The notes: generated from the sequence alone by a model not told the origin. Positions 34,760 to 47,479 are shown, counted from the stretch's first letter. The stretch is 64,000 nucleotides of DNA from Chinchilla lanigera (GCF_000276665.1 NW_004955470.1:346365-410364), one strand, 5' to 3'. Numbers and translations: made by a program.

Positions 34760-36447
34760 TGTATTATGTTCAGTAGTGAGAAGCAGAGGCAGTTTTGAAG
34801 TGCCAGACACCACAGTTTCTCACAGGAGCAAAGCATGATTTCACCTTCACAGCTTAATCTGACATCAGAAAGGTGAAAAATAAATCCCAAGCTCCTGGGC
34901 TGTTATTATCTCTCCATTCCTTGCTCTTCTACAACCAGACTCATTCATTTGCTCATTCAGATTCATTCATTTGGATGTATTGTTATATTTTCTGCTGTTT
35001 TGCTTATCTTCGCTGGCAGAATTTAATTCCATGGATATTTTAATACTTTTTGATGTTGATCATTGTAAGCAGGACCCTATTCTGTCTGCTGTGATGGAAT
35101 CCAGATCAGAGATGTGGCTCTTTATCACTCCTCATTGCGGCAAACATGGTCTTCACTTCTCATCTGCACTTTTATTTGACATTAACACGAATATTATTTT
35201 GCTGAATAATCATTTTATTGAACTTTATCCCTAAATTCTGGGAATTGGGACTGTACACCTTGTTTTCTCCATATTAAATATCTGGCTTGTTCATTCTTCA
35301 TAGTTAGTAGGAAGAAACTCTGTGTCTCTGTGTTTCTTTTCTCTTTACAGAAGGAGGAAACTGAGATAATTAGAGAAACACATATGATCACTTCAGCTCC
35401 CTGTCATTTTAAACCTGTAGGATGCACAGGGACATAGGACTTTGCTTGATCTAGTTGAGGTCACTCTAGAGCCCAAAGAGTAACATGTTGACTGATGTTT
35501 TTGTCTACAAGTTTTGAAGTCCATTTTGTAATTATATTTAGAAATGACAGATATAAAGAACAGCCTATACAATATAGTAACTTAGTGACCACACAGTTGT
35601 ACCTTTTATTCCTGTCCTCTGATTTGCTAAAAGACCAGAAAATTCATTCGATCCAAATCTTGAATATCTCCTGATAAAACAAGGGATCGGATACTAGAAT
35701 AATGTTTATAGAATTAAGAAGCAGTTTTAAGATATCATTTTGAGAATATTGAACTTCATTGTTTCTATCTCAAAGAGTTTAATACACATTTTCTTACCAG
35801 GACAAGTATGCTCCTCCACACCACCTTGGAGACAAGTGGTTTCATCCATTATTTAATTCTCTAGCCATTCAGATAGTTTGGTGCTTCTTCTTAATACCTT
35901 TATTTTATATTGCTTTCTGTATAAAAACAGATAATAGATCTTTGGTCACAAAGATAAATAAGAGGCTTTGTTTTAGATGGAAGTAAATCAAAGGCTTACT
36001 TCCTAGGAATTTTCACAAACTGAAATTTCTTAACTTTTCTGTTCAGCTAATTACCTCCATCTTGACTCTATAGACATCTACTGATGTTTTACAGTGTTTT
36101 CAGGTGAGTGTAGCATTTCATAAGTGATTTACAGACAAGGATCACAAGAACAATTTCAGAAAGCAAATTCTGTATCTGGACATTAATGGACATTAACGGA
36201 CATTAATCCTGTATAGACATAAACAGTGTATCCAGAGATCAATGGACATTAATACTGAGCCTGAATAAACAATGATATATATCTAGGCAAAGAAAATTTT
36301 ATAAATGTGCATATATATGCATATTTACATATATTACTTGTATCATAAACTTTTATTATATAAGTATACCCATTAATTAATCAAAATTAGATACATACTT
36401 GTTAGAATTGTATATTGACATATATATGTTATATTTGTATGTATATA

Positions 36448-36544
36448 GTTTTTGTTTTTTGTTTTTCTCTGGTACCGGGAACCGAACTCACAACCTTGCA
36501 CTTGCCAGGCAGGCGCTTTGCCGCTGAGCTAAATCCCCAGCCCC
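36448..36544 (-). mobile_element. ID-type SINE
   Basis: Reverse-orientation ID element with target-site duplication TGTATGTATAT at 36436-36446 and 36545-36555. No SINE lies at the equivalent left-copy position (about 15200). Confidence 0.92.
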
Positions 36545-37380
36545 TGTATGTATATATTTTAAAACCTCTTTTATTGAGACACTAGGTAATGAACTCAATG
36601 CCTTCATACTGGATTACATAGAGATCTTATTTTTATTTTTAGTCAGTGTCTCACTTTCTTGATTTCCCTGAATGGGCTAAACTTGTGATTCTGCTTCAGC
36701 CTCCCAAGGTGGTGGAATTATAGGTGTGTGCCACCCTATCTGTCCATAATCTTGTATTCATGAAAGGTAGACTTAACAATTTATGATATCTATGTCATGT
36801 ATTAAAAGTATATTGTGATTATATTTTTTATTACTACTAAATATGCTAGTCTGAACCAACTATGGTAATTTCTCCACAAGTGGAATTAACATTGCTTTTT
36901 TAAATTGGAATATTTATATTGTAGGTAGATAAATTTCCTCTGTCTATATATCATTTTCTAATACGTTTTTAAGAATAGAGTTATAGGCCACTAGTTTCAT
37001 AAATTACTATGTCTGTATATGTGGATAGGTAAATACTGTGTAAGTCAACTTTGTCACAATAATTGTTGGTACTAAGGCCTACAAAAAATTTAGGCATTTA
37101 TGTTCCTGTTTGGGGATGTTCATATCAAGGATGATCTGGTAGATTCAGGCAGGGTAGCCCTTCTTGTATCTTTCTGGGACATTGGTGTGACTTTCACCCT
37201 ATAAATTGAGTTTGAGCTAAACCCAGTGCCAAAGGCCTGAGACACCCAGGACACAGCATTTCTGACAAACTGAAGAGTGAGGAAAATCCTCGAACCAGGC
37301 TCCTCTGGTACGTTTACCTCCAATATCCTCTAAGATAGTTTCTGTGTATTTTGATGCATTCTCCCCATTTGATTATTATT

Positions 37381-37489
37381 ATTTATTTATTTATTTATTT
37401 TTTGGTTTTTCTCCGGTACCGGGAACCGAACTCACGACCTTGCGCTTGCCAGGCAGGCGCTTTTGCCGCTGAGCTAAGTCCCCAGCCCT
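37381..37489 (-). mobile_element. ID-type SINE
   Basis: Reverse-orientation ID element with a TTTA-rich tail and target-site duplication CATTTGATTATTATT at 37366-37380 and 37490-37504. The left copy near 16010 (CATTTGATTATTACTGATG) is uninterrupted. Confidence 0.94.
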
Positions 37490-37494
37490 CATTT

Positions 37495-37863
37495 GATTAT
37501 TATTGATGATTCTAAAAACTTTTATTACTATTAGTTACAAAGGAATTTGATAATACTTTGAAAAAATTAGTTTTTTCAACATTTATCATATATATATGTA
37601 TTTTGAGAAACAATTTTACATTGAGACTAAAAGAATTGATTGATTATTATTGATGATTTGATTGTTATTGATGATTATTATTTGATTATTATTGATGATT
37701 CTAAAAATTTGATGATATTGATGATTATTATTGATGATTCTAAAAACTTTTATTACTATTAGTTACAAAGGAATTTGATAACACTTTGAAAAAATTAGTT
37801 TTTTCAACATTTATCATATATATATGTATTTTGAGAAACAATTTTACATTGAGACTAAAAGAA
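37495..37863. repeat. 141-bp local duplication with GATTATTATT-rich spacer
   Basis: 37495-37635 and 37723-37863 are nearly identical (one difference noticed, AATAC versus AACAC). They are separated by short GATTATTATT/GATGATT repeats. The left paralogue has a single copy beginning about 16012. Confidence 0.92.
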
Positions 37864-38034
37864 AGTTCTGTGTATTTTAGCATGTAACTTTAAAAAGGAA
37901 TTTTCTTAAATGTTCCCATTGAGGCAAAAATCTCTTACTAAACTAAATATCCACTGCAGCATTGCATCTGGAACCTTTTTTGGATCTCTGACATCCTTCA
38001 GCACTGTGAGGAGGGTCTGCACTTCTTCATTCTT

Positions 38035-38125
38035 TTTTTTGGTTTTTCTCCGGTACCAGGAACTGAACTCACGACCTTGCACTTGCCAGGCAGGCACTTT
38101 GCCACTGAGCTAAATCCCCAGCCCC
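38035..38125 (-). mobile_element. ID-type SINE
   Basis: Reverse-orientation ID element with target-site duplication TGCACTTCTTCATTCTT at 38018-38034 and 38126-38142. The left copy near 16328 (GCGCTTCTTCATTCATAAGG) is uninterrupted. Confidence 0.94.
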
Positions 38126-39250
38126 TGCACTTCTTCATTCTTAAGGAGTTTTGAGCGACATTTGCGATACTCCCAGCAAGTGGGTACTTTTTAAAGCAGC
38201 AAATCATGTGTATTTGGGAAAAATCATTCAAACTAAGAAAGTCAACTTTTAAAAATGTTTATATCATTTTAAGACTTTTTGTCCATTTTAAATTGTTTTA
38301 TTCTTTTTTGTTTTGTTGCTTCTGTTTAGTTTTGTCAAGGACAGTTTTTTAAGTATATGCTGATTGTAACTTCATGTATAAATTCCCACATACTTCTTAT
38401 CCTCCCCTCTTTCAGTTTAGTCTGTGACTTGATGAAATTGTGTGCTGACCCCATATTCATTGCTAATAAATGCAAACAAATTTCAGGATATTTGGAGATA
38501 ATCTTCATAACTAGAAAATATCTGAGATACCGGACAATCCTGCCATCCTGGACTGTCCCTTATCAACACTTTCACCAGCACTTTAGAAAATAAATTTCTC
38601 AGACACACTCTCCATGTATTCTGTGCTGAAGAGGTGACTGTATGACAATAATTCTCTGAGATTTAAAAGACAGTAGAGCATTTAGGCCTTATGAAAAAAA
38701 GCAGGCAGATGTAGCCTTACCTGAAGAGGTGATTTTGCAAGGGATAAAATCAGAATTCTACCCCCTGCTCTCCCTGCAGGCAGGACGGAGAATCTTGTGG
38801 CTCCAGGGTCCATTAGTTGGTCCTATGCACTTCGAGGAGCACCAGGGAAAACCCTGTTTGTATTACCCACTTCTCTCATTACCTCAGGAGAATGAAAACT
38901 GTTGAACAGGTTTTAATTCTTCGTACTAAAAAATTCCTGCTTGGACTAAGTTGAAAGTCTTCTGTTTTACTCAGTGAGCTCCAAATGATGCCACAACACA
39001 AAATCCTGATACAATCGTCTTTCCTTTGTATTGAGAAAGACCTGGTTTGAGAGAACCGAAATTAATACCTGGTTTGATAGAACTGAAAAGGAGCAAAGGT
39101 CACAAGTGTTCAGAAGAAAATTTCTGGCATCTTTTACCAAATCTTCCAGTGATATTCAAAGACTGGCTGCATCAAGGAAGGCTTTTAGCAGGTACGGGCT
39201 CCAGGAGGAGCAGCTGGGCAGCCCAGGCTCACACTTCTGCTTCTTTGGGA

Positions 39251-39278
39251 GGTTTTTGTTATGGCTTGAATCACTGTG
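39251..39278 (-). promoter_or_regulatory. V-E recombination signal (12-RSS)
   Basis: Minus strand: heptamer CACAGTG (39272-39278), 12-bp spacer, consensus nonamer ACAAAAACC (39251-39259). Identical to V-C. Confidence 0.96.
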
Positions 39279-39744
39279 GGAGGGGAACTATTATGCTGCA
39301 TACAGTAATAAGTTGCAATGTCTTCAGGCTGCAGGTTCCTGATGGTGAGAGTGAAATCTGTCCCAGACCCACTGCCGCTGAACCTCGACGGGACCCCAGA
39401 GTGCAAATTATTAGCATTATAGATGAGGAGGGTAGGAGCTTTCCCTGGTTTCTGCTGAAACCAATTTAAGTAACTGCTAACACCCTGACTGGCCCGGCAA
39501 GTGATGGTGACTGTGTCTCCTACAGAGGCAGCCAGCAAGGGTGGAGACTGGGTCACCTGGATGTCACATCGCACACCTGACACGGGAAACACAAACATGA
39601 TCAATCAGGGTTTAAGAAAATTTCTCTGAAGAGGCAGGAAATAATGAACACACTGTGCTGAGTAAACTCCCATGGCTGTCCTGCCTTACCTGGGAGCCAG
39701 AGCAGCAGAAGCCCCAGGAGCTGAGCGGGGACCCTCATGTCCAT
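39279..39744 (-). CDS. IGKV: Vkappa segment V-E, IGKV1-like, intact
   Basis: Kappa variable segment, near-identical paralogue of V-C at an offset of 21,811 bp. The leader exon (39690-39744) encodes [18 protein letters not shown] with a GTAAGG donor. The V exon (39279-39576, 298 nt) completes GVRC and starts [17 protein letters not shown]. Both cysteines ([17 protein letters not shown]) and the Trp ([12 protein letters not shown]) are present and the frame is open. Differences from V-C include SPPL versus PPPS in FR1, WFQQ versus WYQQ in FR2, and the usual GVPSRFSG where V-C has [11 protein letters not shown]1, CDR2 and CDR3 are almost the same. Octamer and RSS are intact. Likely functional, with fewer odd framework residues than V-C. 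Confidence 0.95.
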
Positions 39745-39824
39745 GCTGTGTCCTGACTGGGTCTGACTCTTGCACAGGGTGTGACAGCCTATGAAGAAGT
39801 CCTTATACTGCTGCACTCTGGGAC

Positions 39825-39832
39825 ATGCAAAT
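39825..39832 (-). promoter_or_regulatory. V-E promoter octamer
   Basis: ATTTGCAT on the minus strand, 81 bp upstream of the V-E leader ATG. Confidence 0.92.
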
Positions 39833-41084
39833 CAGCAGGTGTTGAGCTGTGTTGGGCACAGCTGCAGGGCTGGCTCCTTTCTGTCACTCAGGAAAGGGTA
39901 ACTTAACTGGGTCTCATGCAAGACCAGACTGGATCAGCTTTGTTGCACAGTTTCTCCCAGTGACCCACAGGACAATGTCAATCTGCTTCAGTAGTATAAT
40001 TAGTTGTGTCCTGCTCTCTGCATGTTTCTGCACATACTTTTGTTCTGTTTCTCATAATATTCTATGGGAATGACCTTTGCACATGGGAGCAACTAAGGAA
40101 CTCTTAGGAGTACACAATGACCACAATATAAAAAGAAAAATGAAGGTGATAACATTTCTTAACACTTTGAAGTGATTTGGTTTGCTCTAGACACTGACAC
40201 AACATGGATAAAATGTCCAGGTAGGAAATAATTATATTTTCTAACACTCCATATTACAGCATCCCCCCACACACATGCACACATTCATCCACACAAGAAA
40301 AAATACACATTGACAAACATAAACACAGACAAACACATGACACTGCCTGGGCTCTTAATGTGGTCAAAGTCCATCCCAATTTACCTCTCTTAAACATCTT
40401 CCCTGGATAATTTGAGTAATTTGGAAGTCAGAGCAAGAAACTGTAGCAGGGCTCTAAGCTATAAAGGGAAATCTGAATGCTGAAGAATTTAGAATTGTTC
40501 TACCTGTTTGGTGACAACAGAAAATGCTTTTGCTATTTTTCCACTCTGCCTCTATCACTACATATATTTTCAGTCATTGGCTTCACACCTTCCTCATTTT
40601 AGATGGTTACAGTGTTTCTAAGGATCAACCATTCTAACAACTACATGAGGGGAAAAACAGAGCAAAGCTCTTCACCATCTTCTTCTTAGCAGAACCTAAA
40701 TATTTCCTGGCATCTGGCCACTCTTCTCATTGCTCTTTAATATCATTGTTCAGCTGATCACCTGTCTCACAATTTTGCACTTCACTTCTTCCAAAAAAGG
40801 CCTGATGGTCTGATGATGCACAGCAAGAAAGAGATGGTAAATAATAAACTGAACAAAACTGGGATTCTTCTTAGGTTGGTCTTGAACAATATTGCCTTAT
40901 TTTAACATTGCTTTGCTTATATTTTTGCTCAATCAGATAGAGAGCTCTGTAGGAAACTTTATCTGCTCAGGTTGAAATCAACCTGGATCTGAGAATGATA
41001 TGAAGTCAGGTTTCTAATTATCCAGGTGGCCATGTTGGCTTCAACAAATATGGAACTAGACTTTCTTGCCCTGAAGTCAAGCAG
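39833..41084. repeat. V-E 5' flank
   Basis: Non-coding, closely paralogous to 18020-19280. No gene seen. Confidence 0.75.
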
Positions 41085-41183
41085 AGATCTGGAGCAGAGG
41101 CCTCAAGCCAGGCTGAAGTCAGGCTTGCACTGCAGAAAGTTGCAGAGCTATAGCTCTGGGATGGGGAAGAATCACCTCTTGTC
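41085..41183. repeat. V-upstream module, copy 5, left part
   Basis: Start of the module upstream of V-E, interrupted by the provirus. It resumes at 47806 (TGGCCCATGGGGGTGGGGATC) and runs to about 48040. Confidence 0.75.
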
Positions 41184-41510
41184 TGTTGGGAGGCCCTGGA
41201 GTTGATTGCTGGTCATATGTGTGAGGGCAGACAGAGCCAGAGTGACTCAGGCAGTTAAGCAACCTCAGTATTGAAAAAGGTTTGCTGCTTGGACAATTAC
41301 AGTGCTTAGTCGCTAGGCAACATTATCTCTCATGATACTACTTTGCAAGTGTATAACATAAAAGCCCCTACTGTTGAGGTCAGTCCTCTTGCTTATCAGG
41401 CAAGAGGTAACTCCACTTGACCCCAGCTATGGCTATAGTCTCTTGTCTTTATTTTCTAAATCTTCTCACCGTTTTCTCCCGGGACCACAGAGAGACCACC
41501 GACTCCCACA
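41184..41510 (+). mobile_element. 5' LTR of provirus
   Basis: 327 bp starting TGTTGGGAG and ending CTCCCACA, matching 47480-47799. It contains a TATA-like TAACATAAAAG near 41355. A 6-bp target duplication CTTGTC precedes it at 41178-41183 and recurs at 47800-47805. Plus strand is set by the primer-binding site and pol order. Confidence 0.93.
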
Positions 41511-41512
41511 GT

Positions 41513-41530
41513 TGGCACCCAACATGGGGT
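41513..41530 (+). other. Primer-binding site (tRNA-Lys type)
   Basis: TGGCACCCAACATGGGGT, two bases after the 5' LTR. It is the Lys-1,2-type site used by many betaretroviruses, with two CG positions decayed to CA. Confidence 0.85.
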
Positions 41531-42435
41531 CCCCTGGTAAGGAGAGCGGTTGGTGGGGGGACACTCCCCAGAATTTGTGTGCACAACAGGGTGGGGGGAA
41601 TGGATTGGTAGGTCAATAGTTAGCACTGGAGTGTTATATTTGACAGTTATCAGGTGTAAAGAGCGGGGCATGGAGGTCTACTGACCTTAAACAATATAGT
41701 TACAAAAAATAGCCTTCAGAGAAGACAAAAAGAAGAAAAGTATGTGAAATTGCTAGTAGTTAAAAATGAAAGTTTCAAAAACCACAGATGTTTATGGATA
41801 TATATAAAAGTGTGTGCTGTTTTCATGGTTCGTGTCTTTTCTTTTCTGGATTGTGGATAGAAGGGGTTTTAAAACCACAAAGGACTCAGCTGGAAACTAT
41901 AAAGTTAAGTCCTGAGCGCAAGTGGGACAAGGGCGCAGGCACAGCCAGGAGGAGGGGCGCAAAGTGGGTTCAGGGAGAGCCCAGGGCGCCAGTTCTAGCC
42001 AGACCCAGCTGGGACCTCCCAGTCGCCTGTGTGTCCCCACAGCCTGTCTGGCTGCAGCTACTGACGCACGCACGCTGCCAGCTCCCAACATGTGAGCCAG
42101 AAACCTAATGGGCGGGACATGACCATGGTGCACCCTGACTCTCCCCGCCGCCAGCACTACCGGCCCGGATAAGGCTGTGCCCGACTTTGGCACCGGAAGT
42201 TCATCTGGCTCAAATCGGTGCTTGCGCTTGGAATTAGAGAAAAAAATCGGATATCCAGGGGCAGAGTGAGAGCCCAGGGCAAGAGCTGCACCTGGCGCCC
42301 CAAGAAAAACTTGTGCACCTCTGCCGTGCCGCCCGCCTGCCCACTTTTGCTAGTGGAGGGGGAAGAAATGTGGGCGGGAGCCCATTCCAGGTACTAAGAC
42401 TATGGAGCCGCTGCTAGGAGCTCACCCTTCCCTGA
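41531..42435 (+). other. Provirus leader with GC-rich insert-like part
   Basis: Starts with a possible splice donor (CTGGTAAGGAG). About 41900-42330 is unusually GC- and CpG-rich. No capsid or nucleocapsid zinc-knuckle motif is recognised where gag should be, so gag appears deleted or replaced. An apparent open frame at 41788-42108 has no domain. Confidence 0.55.
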
Positions 42436-42740
42436 GGTGGTGGAGTGGAGGCTTGGACCTAGGTCCCTCCTCCAGATTCATATTAACTCCTAAAATGGGG
42501 CCCCCAACTATTCTTACTGGAGTCTACGGACCTTGCCTCGGGGTACAGTCCTGCTAGGGACTCCTGCTAGGCCACAGCAGTCTTATTTTAAAAGGTCAAA
42601 ACCTGGTGTTACCGATGCTGATTATACAGGAAAAATAAAGGTTATGGTTCAATCTACTCAAAACACTGTTCAAATCACCCTAGACTCGAGATTCACTCAA
42701 TTAGTCATTCTTCATTTGGGAAAAAATTTATAAATGAGAA
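42436..42740 (+). pseudogene. dUTPase-like remnant of the provirus
   Basis: Across two frames the sequence shows TPKMGPP and TGVYGP, then GVTDADYTGK and FTQLVIL, which follow the order of dUTPase motifs in betaretroviral pro genes. A frameshift near 42530 and a stop after the last block break it. Confidence 0.65.
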
Positions 42741-43600
42741 AAGGGCATCCAAATGCTTTGGATCTTCAGACACCTATTGGGTTCAGAGATAAAATTGATT
42801 ACTTAAAGGAAAAACATCTTTAAGGGCTCCCAGACACAAGTATAGACGGTTTCCAGGTGTGGCAGCAGCAATCCATAGGGTGTGATTGATATTCCAGACT
42901 TAGTGGAGGTGCTGAATTGCTGACCTGGAGAGATGCAAAAATGCCATTCACTTGGAAATAGTTTCACAAGGAATAAAGCCTCACAGAGAATAGAGCAAAT
43001 TTTAAAAGATAAAGGGCTTTTACATTTTCCCCTTAAGGTGATAAATTTAAAAGGCTGTTTCCATTCACAAGATAAAACGTTTACCTTTAGGTTAAAACAA
43101 ATCATATTTTCTAAGGTTTACAATAAGGGAGATTTTTTAAAAGATTATTTTAAAACCCCATAATTTCCATCAATAAAACTCTGTCCCTTGTCTCAAAAAA
43201 TATATATTTCAGTGATTGAAATAAATAAATCTGTATCTATATCTATATCTATCTATCTATCTATCTATATATCTCCCTGGTCTTTTAAACTTATAGTAAA
43301 AAATTTTTCCTCATTTTAGATTATACAGCTAATATAACTGTCTCGTTTTAATTACAGTTTTCTTCTTGACATCATATACAGGATTTGCTACCAATTTATA
43401 AGTTTTTGATGCTCTCGTGATTCCTAGTGATGTTGATTGCCTATTTTACAGTCCAAAATTAAATTGGTATAAAAAAACTTTAGTATTTTACAAATAGATA
43501 TAAAAGTTTAGAATACAATCTAAAAGCAATGTAGTTTAAATAGTTGCTTAATTTTGATATCCTATTTAAATAACGGCAGGCCTACTGCTGACCTCCAAAG
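42741..43600 (+). other. Provirus interior, unassigned
   Basis: AT-rich, no convincing protease or polymerase palm motifs. It holds a (TATC)n microsatellite at 43231-43273 and short poly-A/T runs. Much of RT seems lost or unrecognisable. Confidence 0.5.
43231..43273. repeat. (TATC)n microsatellite
   Basis: Mixed TATCTA/TATC units inside the provirus. Confidence 0.93.
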
Positions 43601-45600
43601 AGTGCAAGCTATGATAAACTTTTTCATATTTGGGTCACCTTATCCAACAAAGACATATTGTGCCTCAAAGCATTCAGATCCAAGTTAATCATTGTACAAC
43701 ACAAAATGATTTTCAGACTTTACTTTATAACATTAATCAATTCTGCCCAGCTCTTAAGCTAACCACTCATTATTTAAGTTCTTTGACATTCTCAAGGGAG
43801 ACCTGGCCCCCACTTCTCAAAGAACACTTACACTAGAGTCAAAAACTGCATTAGATAAAGATAATCTGGCTCTTTCTGATACTCAGCTCTCTAGAGTTGA
43901 CCCCTCTCTGCCAATGCTTTTGATTATTTTCCCAACGCAGTCTATGCCCACAGGGGTCCTATGGCAGTCTCAGGGCCCTTCACAATGGTTACATATGCCA
44001 CATACTCCACATAAAACTATTACTCCCTTTCAGGATGCTGACAGAACTGATTGCACGTGGAAGAACACGTGCTGTTCAGCTTTTTGGTCATGAAGTGCAC
44101 ACTGTCATTGTTCCTTTTTCTTCAGATCAACAAAAGAGGTTATGGCAATTTTCATCCTCTTGGTAACCTGCACTGGCTAATTTCCTGGTGTTATTGATTA
44201 TCATTATCCTTCAGATAAATTAATTCAATTTGCTTCCCTCACACCTTTTGTCTTCCCTTCAAAAATAAGCTCAGTCCCCATAGCAGGAGGCATCTCCATC
44301 TTCACGGATGGCTCATCTTCAGGTAGGGGAGGTTATGTAACGGTCTCCTCTTCTAGAATACAAGATACAGGTTTCTCTTCTGCACAAATTACAAGCAGTC
44401 ATACGGGCCTTGCAAGGTTATTGCTAATCAACCTGTTTTCTGACAGTGCTTATGTCTGCGCTGTGATGCGCCACATTGAAACTGCCACCATACACACTGG
44501 TCAGGAAGATCCTTTTCATCTACTTCACACTCTCCAATTTGTCATATGGTAAGGTATGTTCCTTGTTGTATTGGTCATATATATTCTCATTCCCTATTGC
44601 CAGGACCTCTAACTGAGGGGGATACTGCTATTGATAGATAGCTGGGTGCTGTCACTGTCACTCTCTCAGAGGCCATTCAGCAGGCTTTTGCTTCTCATGC
44701 CACCTTTGATCAAAATGCTTCTGCCTTATGCAAACAGTTCCATTTGACCTGGGAACAGGCCCAAGAAATTGTTAGGCAGTGCTCTTCATGTATAACACAC
44801 CTTCCCTCACCTTCCATGGGAGTCAATCTCTGAGGGTTACACCCCAATCATCTTTGGCAGGCGGATGTCACTCACATTCCCGAATTTGGTTCTTTTCTCT
44901 GGGTCCATGTTTCAGCGTACACTTCCTCAGGGTTAATTTTTGCTTCTGCTCACACTAGTGAAGCAGGTGAATATGTCATTGCTCATTGCTTGGATGCCTT
45001 TAGTGCCCTTGGCTTCCCACGGACACTTAAGACTGACAATGGCCCAGCATTTACAAGTGCTGCTTTCCAAAGATTTGGTAAAACTTTTCATATTTCCCTT
45101 ATTATAGGAATTCCATATAACCCTCAAGGTCAAGGAATTTTGAACACACTTACCTTATGATCAAAATCCAATTACAAAACCAAACAATTACAAAAACATC
45201 TTTCCCTACAAAATTCACACCTCATAATAGACTTCACTTGGCTATATATACTATTAACTTTCTAAATTCTAGAAAAGATGAAAGTACAGCAGCAGAAAGA
45301 CAGTTCCATCAGGTAAAAGAAAAAAGGTTAAGAAGAGTCCTTTGGAGATATCTCCATCCTGGGCAATGAGAGGGACCCAGTCTACTATTTATCTGGGGTA
45401 GAGGGTATGCTTGTGTTTTTCCAGAGAATGCTGAGCAACCTATTTGTGTACCAGAGCATGCTGTCCAGCTATATCATGAACTCAGATCTGGAGAAGATGT
45501 TGGTTCTACCTTTGGGGGAGCTAATGTGCAATCCTGTGATAGTGACACCTCAGAGACTGCTGTACAGCCCATAGACAAGATGAAGCTAAACCCAACCTGA
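43601..45600 (+). pseudogene. pol remnant: RT connection, RNase H, integrase
   Basis: Broken pol segment. About 43800-44280 resembles the RT connection domain. RNase H begins near 44301 with FTDGSSSGRGG, and NLFSDSAYV follows. The integrase region (about 44690-45150) shows an HHCC-like arrangement (H near 44697, paired Cys in QCSSCI), then WQADVTHI and LKTDNGPAFTS, the first two catalytic Asp contexts. The third catalytic segment is disrupted after YNPQGQG. A C-terminal integrase stretch continues to about 45600. Several stops and shifts make it inactive. Confidence 0.8.
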
Positions 45601-47479
45601 GACCAACCAAAGAAATTGACCCAGAAGGACCAGGAAATAGTAATCAATGTGGCAATTAAAGATTTGAGTAAATGACAGAGTATATAGAGATCAGTGAGCT
45701 GAAAATTCTCAGTATTCTTAAGACACAATAAAATACAAAGAATATATATATATATATTCATTATAGATTAAGGATTGTGTTTTATCCAAATTTTTCTGAA
45801 AAGAGAGCTCTGCTAATTGCCAACAAAATCTGACTAGTCTATTTAAAGTATAAATTTCTAAAATTGTAATAGAGTTACTGTAATTCAATTTGGTCAAAAA
45901 CATATTTGAGTGCACTCTGATTTTATAAAGATGTTTGTTTGTTCTGTGTACTTGTTTATGTGTTTGTCTGTCATTCAGTGAGCAGCTATTCCCCTTTAGT
46001 TTGGGCTTAACAGTTTTTCTTTTATCATTTATCATAATACGATTGGGTTATAGATTTAAAAGCATGCTTTCACCTGAGTTACCAGCTGGTTTAAATGATG
46101 TCAAAATTAAAATATTTAAGCACAGTCCTTAGGATGGGGACAAATTATTTCAGTAGGACTCCAATTGGTGAATAGAGGATTGGCCACCTTTATTCATTAA
46201 TAAGGAGCCCCCAGTGATCTCCATAGTCTCTTGAGAGATACCCCAATAATTGGGTCATTAGGTCAAAAGAAAGTTTTCGGTAAAAGTTACAATAAGGTTT
46301 TCTCATAAAACATACTCTTGGTACAAAACTAATTTTTAACAAAGGTTTTCCATGTGTATGATAATTCATTAGTGTTAATCTCATGGTGTATTAAATGTAT
46401 TCATACTTCTGGGTGTATAGGCCTTCCAAAATGTAAAACAAAGATTGTTTATTGTGATAAGACTTTCCTTCAGATTCAGACCTCTGCCTTTTACAACACC
46501 TTGTGATGTATATCTCATTAAAGGACAACAAATTAGATAAAAGCTTCCCGTGTATTAGAGATATTTGGTTAAAAAGGTCATGTTATGTCAAAATGAAAAT
46601 TTAAGTATGTTACAAAATGTTATCAGGATTGTCATATACCTATGTTGTGTATGGCATTGATTTCTAAATTTTTGGGTAAACATATGTAACTGTTGTTTGT
46701 TAACATTCTATTAGGATTTAAATATTAAGATATCCATGGCTGTTAAAAAATAATGTTTCCATTTGTATATTCTAAGGTGTATGCTAATCAGATTGTAATA
46801 TTAAGCTTACTGCCTCTCTTAAAATGTTATGTTATTAATCTTCTCTGCTGGATGTTTACTGACTGAGGTTTGGAGATCAAAAATTAGAGAGATAAATTGG
46901 GCTAGAGGACAGCCAATATTTTGGCCATGCCCTCTGAGGTCAGTAAAGACTCAGGACATAAGAGAACCTCTGCTGTGACATCCTATAACTCAGTTGAGTA
47001 CCTGATTTTCTGATCAAGGAGATTATGGGACCACAGAGGAAAGTGTTTAAAAGAGTCACTAGGAGAGAAAAAACTCTCAAGCTTTCACAGAAAGCAACTA
47101 GGTCAAGCAATGATCGTGACTCATCCAGATGGCCGACACTGACAGAAGACCAAGAGATGCTGTACTTGGTTTCAAGATGATTTCTGAGGAGACTTAACTG
47201 ACCTTGATAGATAGCAAAGGGTTAAATTTTTATTTAAACAAGTCTCACTTTAACTTGGTCTTAAACATCCAGCAGAAAAGTGTAACCACAAAATGTAAAG
47301 AAGCAATGCCACAGTAAAGGTTAGCTGTAAAATGTTCAAGTCACTAACAACCTCTGAGAGTTGCCAGCTAGGCTGATAACTGACCACTGTTATGGACTTT
47401 GGACTGTATTCTTCAAACACAACTTTTCCAGCTTCAACTGAACACCATCACTTCTGCAATTAAACAGAAGAGGGAGATA
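45601..47479 (+). other. Provirus 3' interior, no env seen
   Basis: About 1.9 kb of AT-rich sequence with no open frame of note and no recognised envelope features. It ends in a polypurine tract just before the 3' LTR. Confidence 0.6.

Larger units (their letters stand above)
34760..39250. repeat. Intergenic between pseudogene 2 and V-E
   Basis: Paralogous to 13546-17439 with later additions: three ID SINEs and a 141-bp local duplication. A B4-like SINE remnant (36580-36750) is shared with the left copy. No gene seen. Confidence 0.72.

Noticed and set aside
41788..42108. 106-codon frame inside the provirus as a possible captured host gene
   Set aside because: GC-rich composition gives long frames by chance. 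No domain recognised; noted only as an unusual leader.
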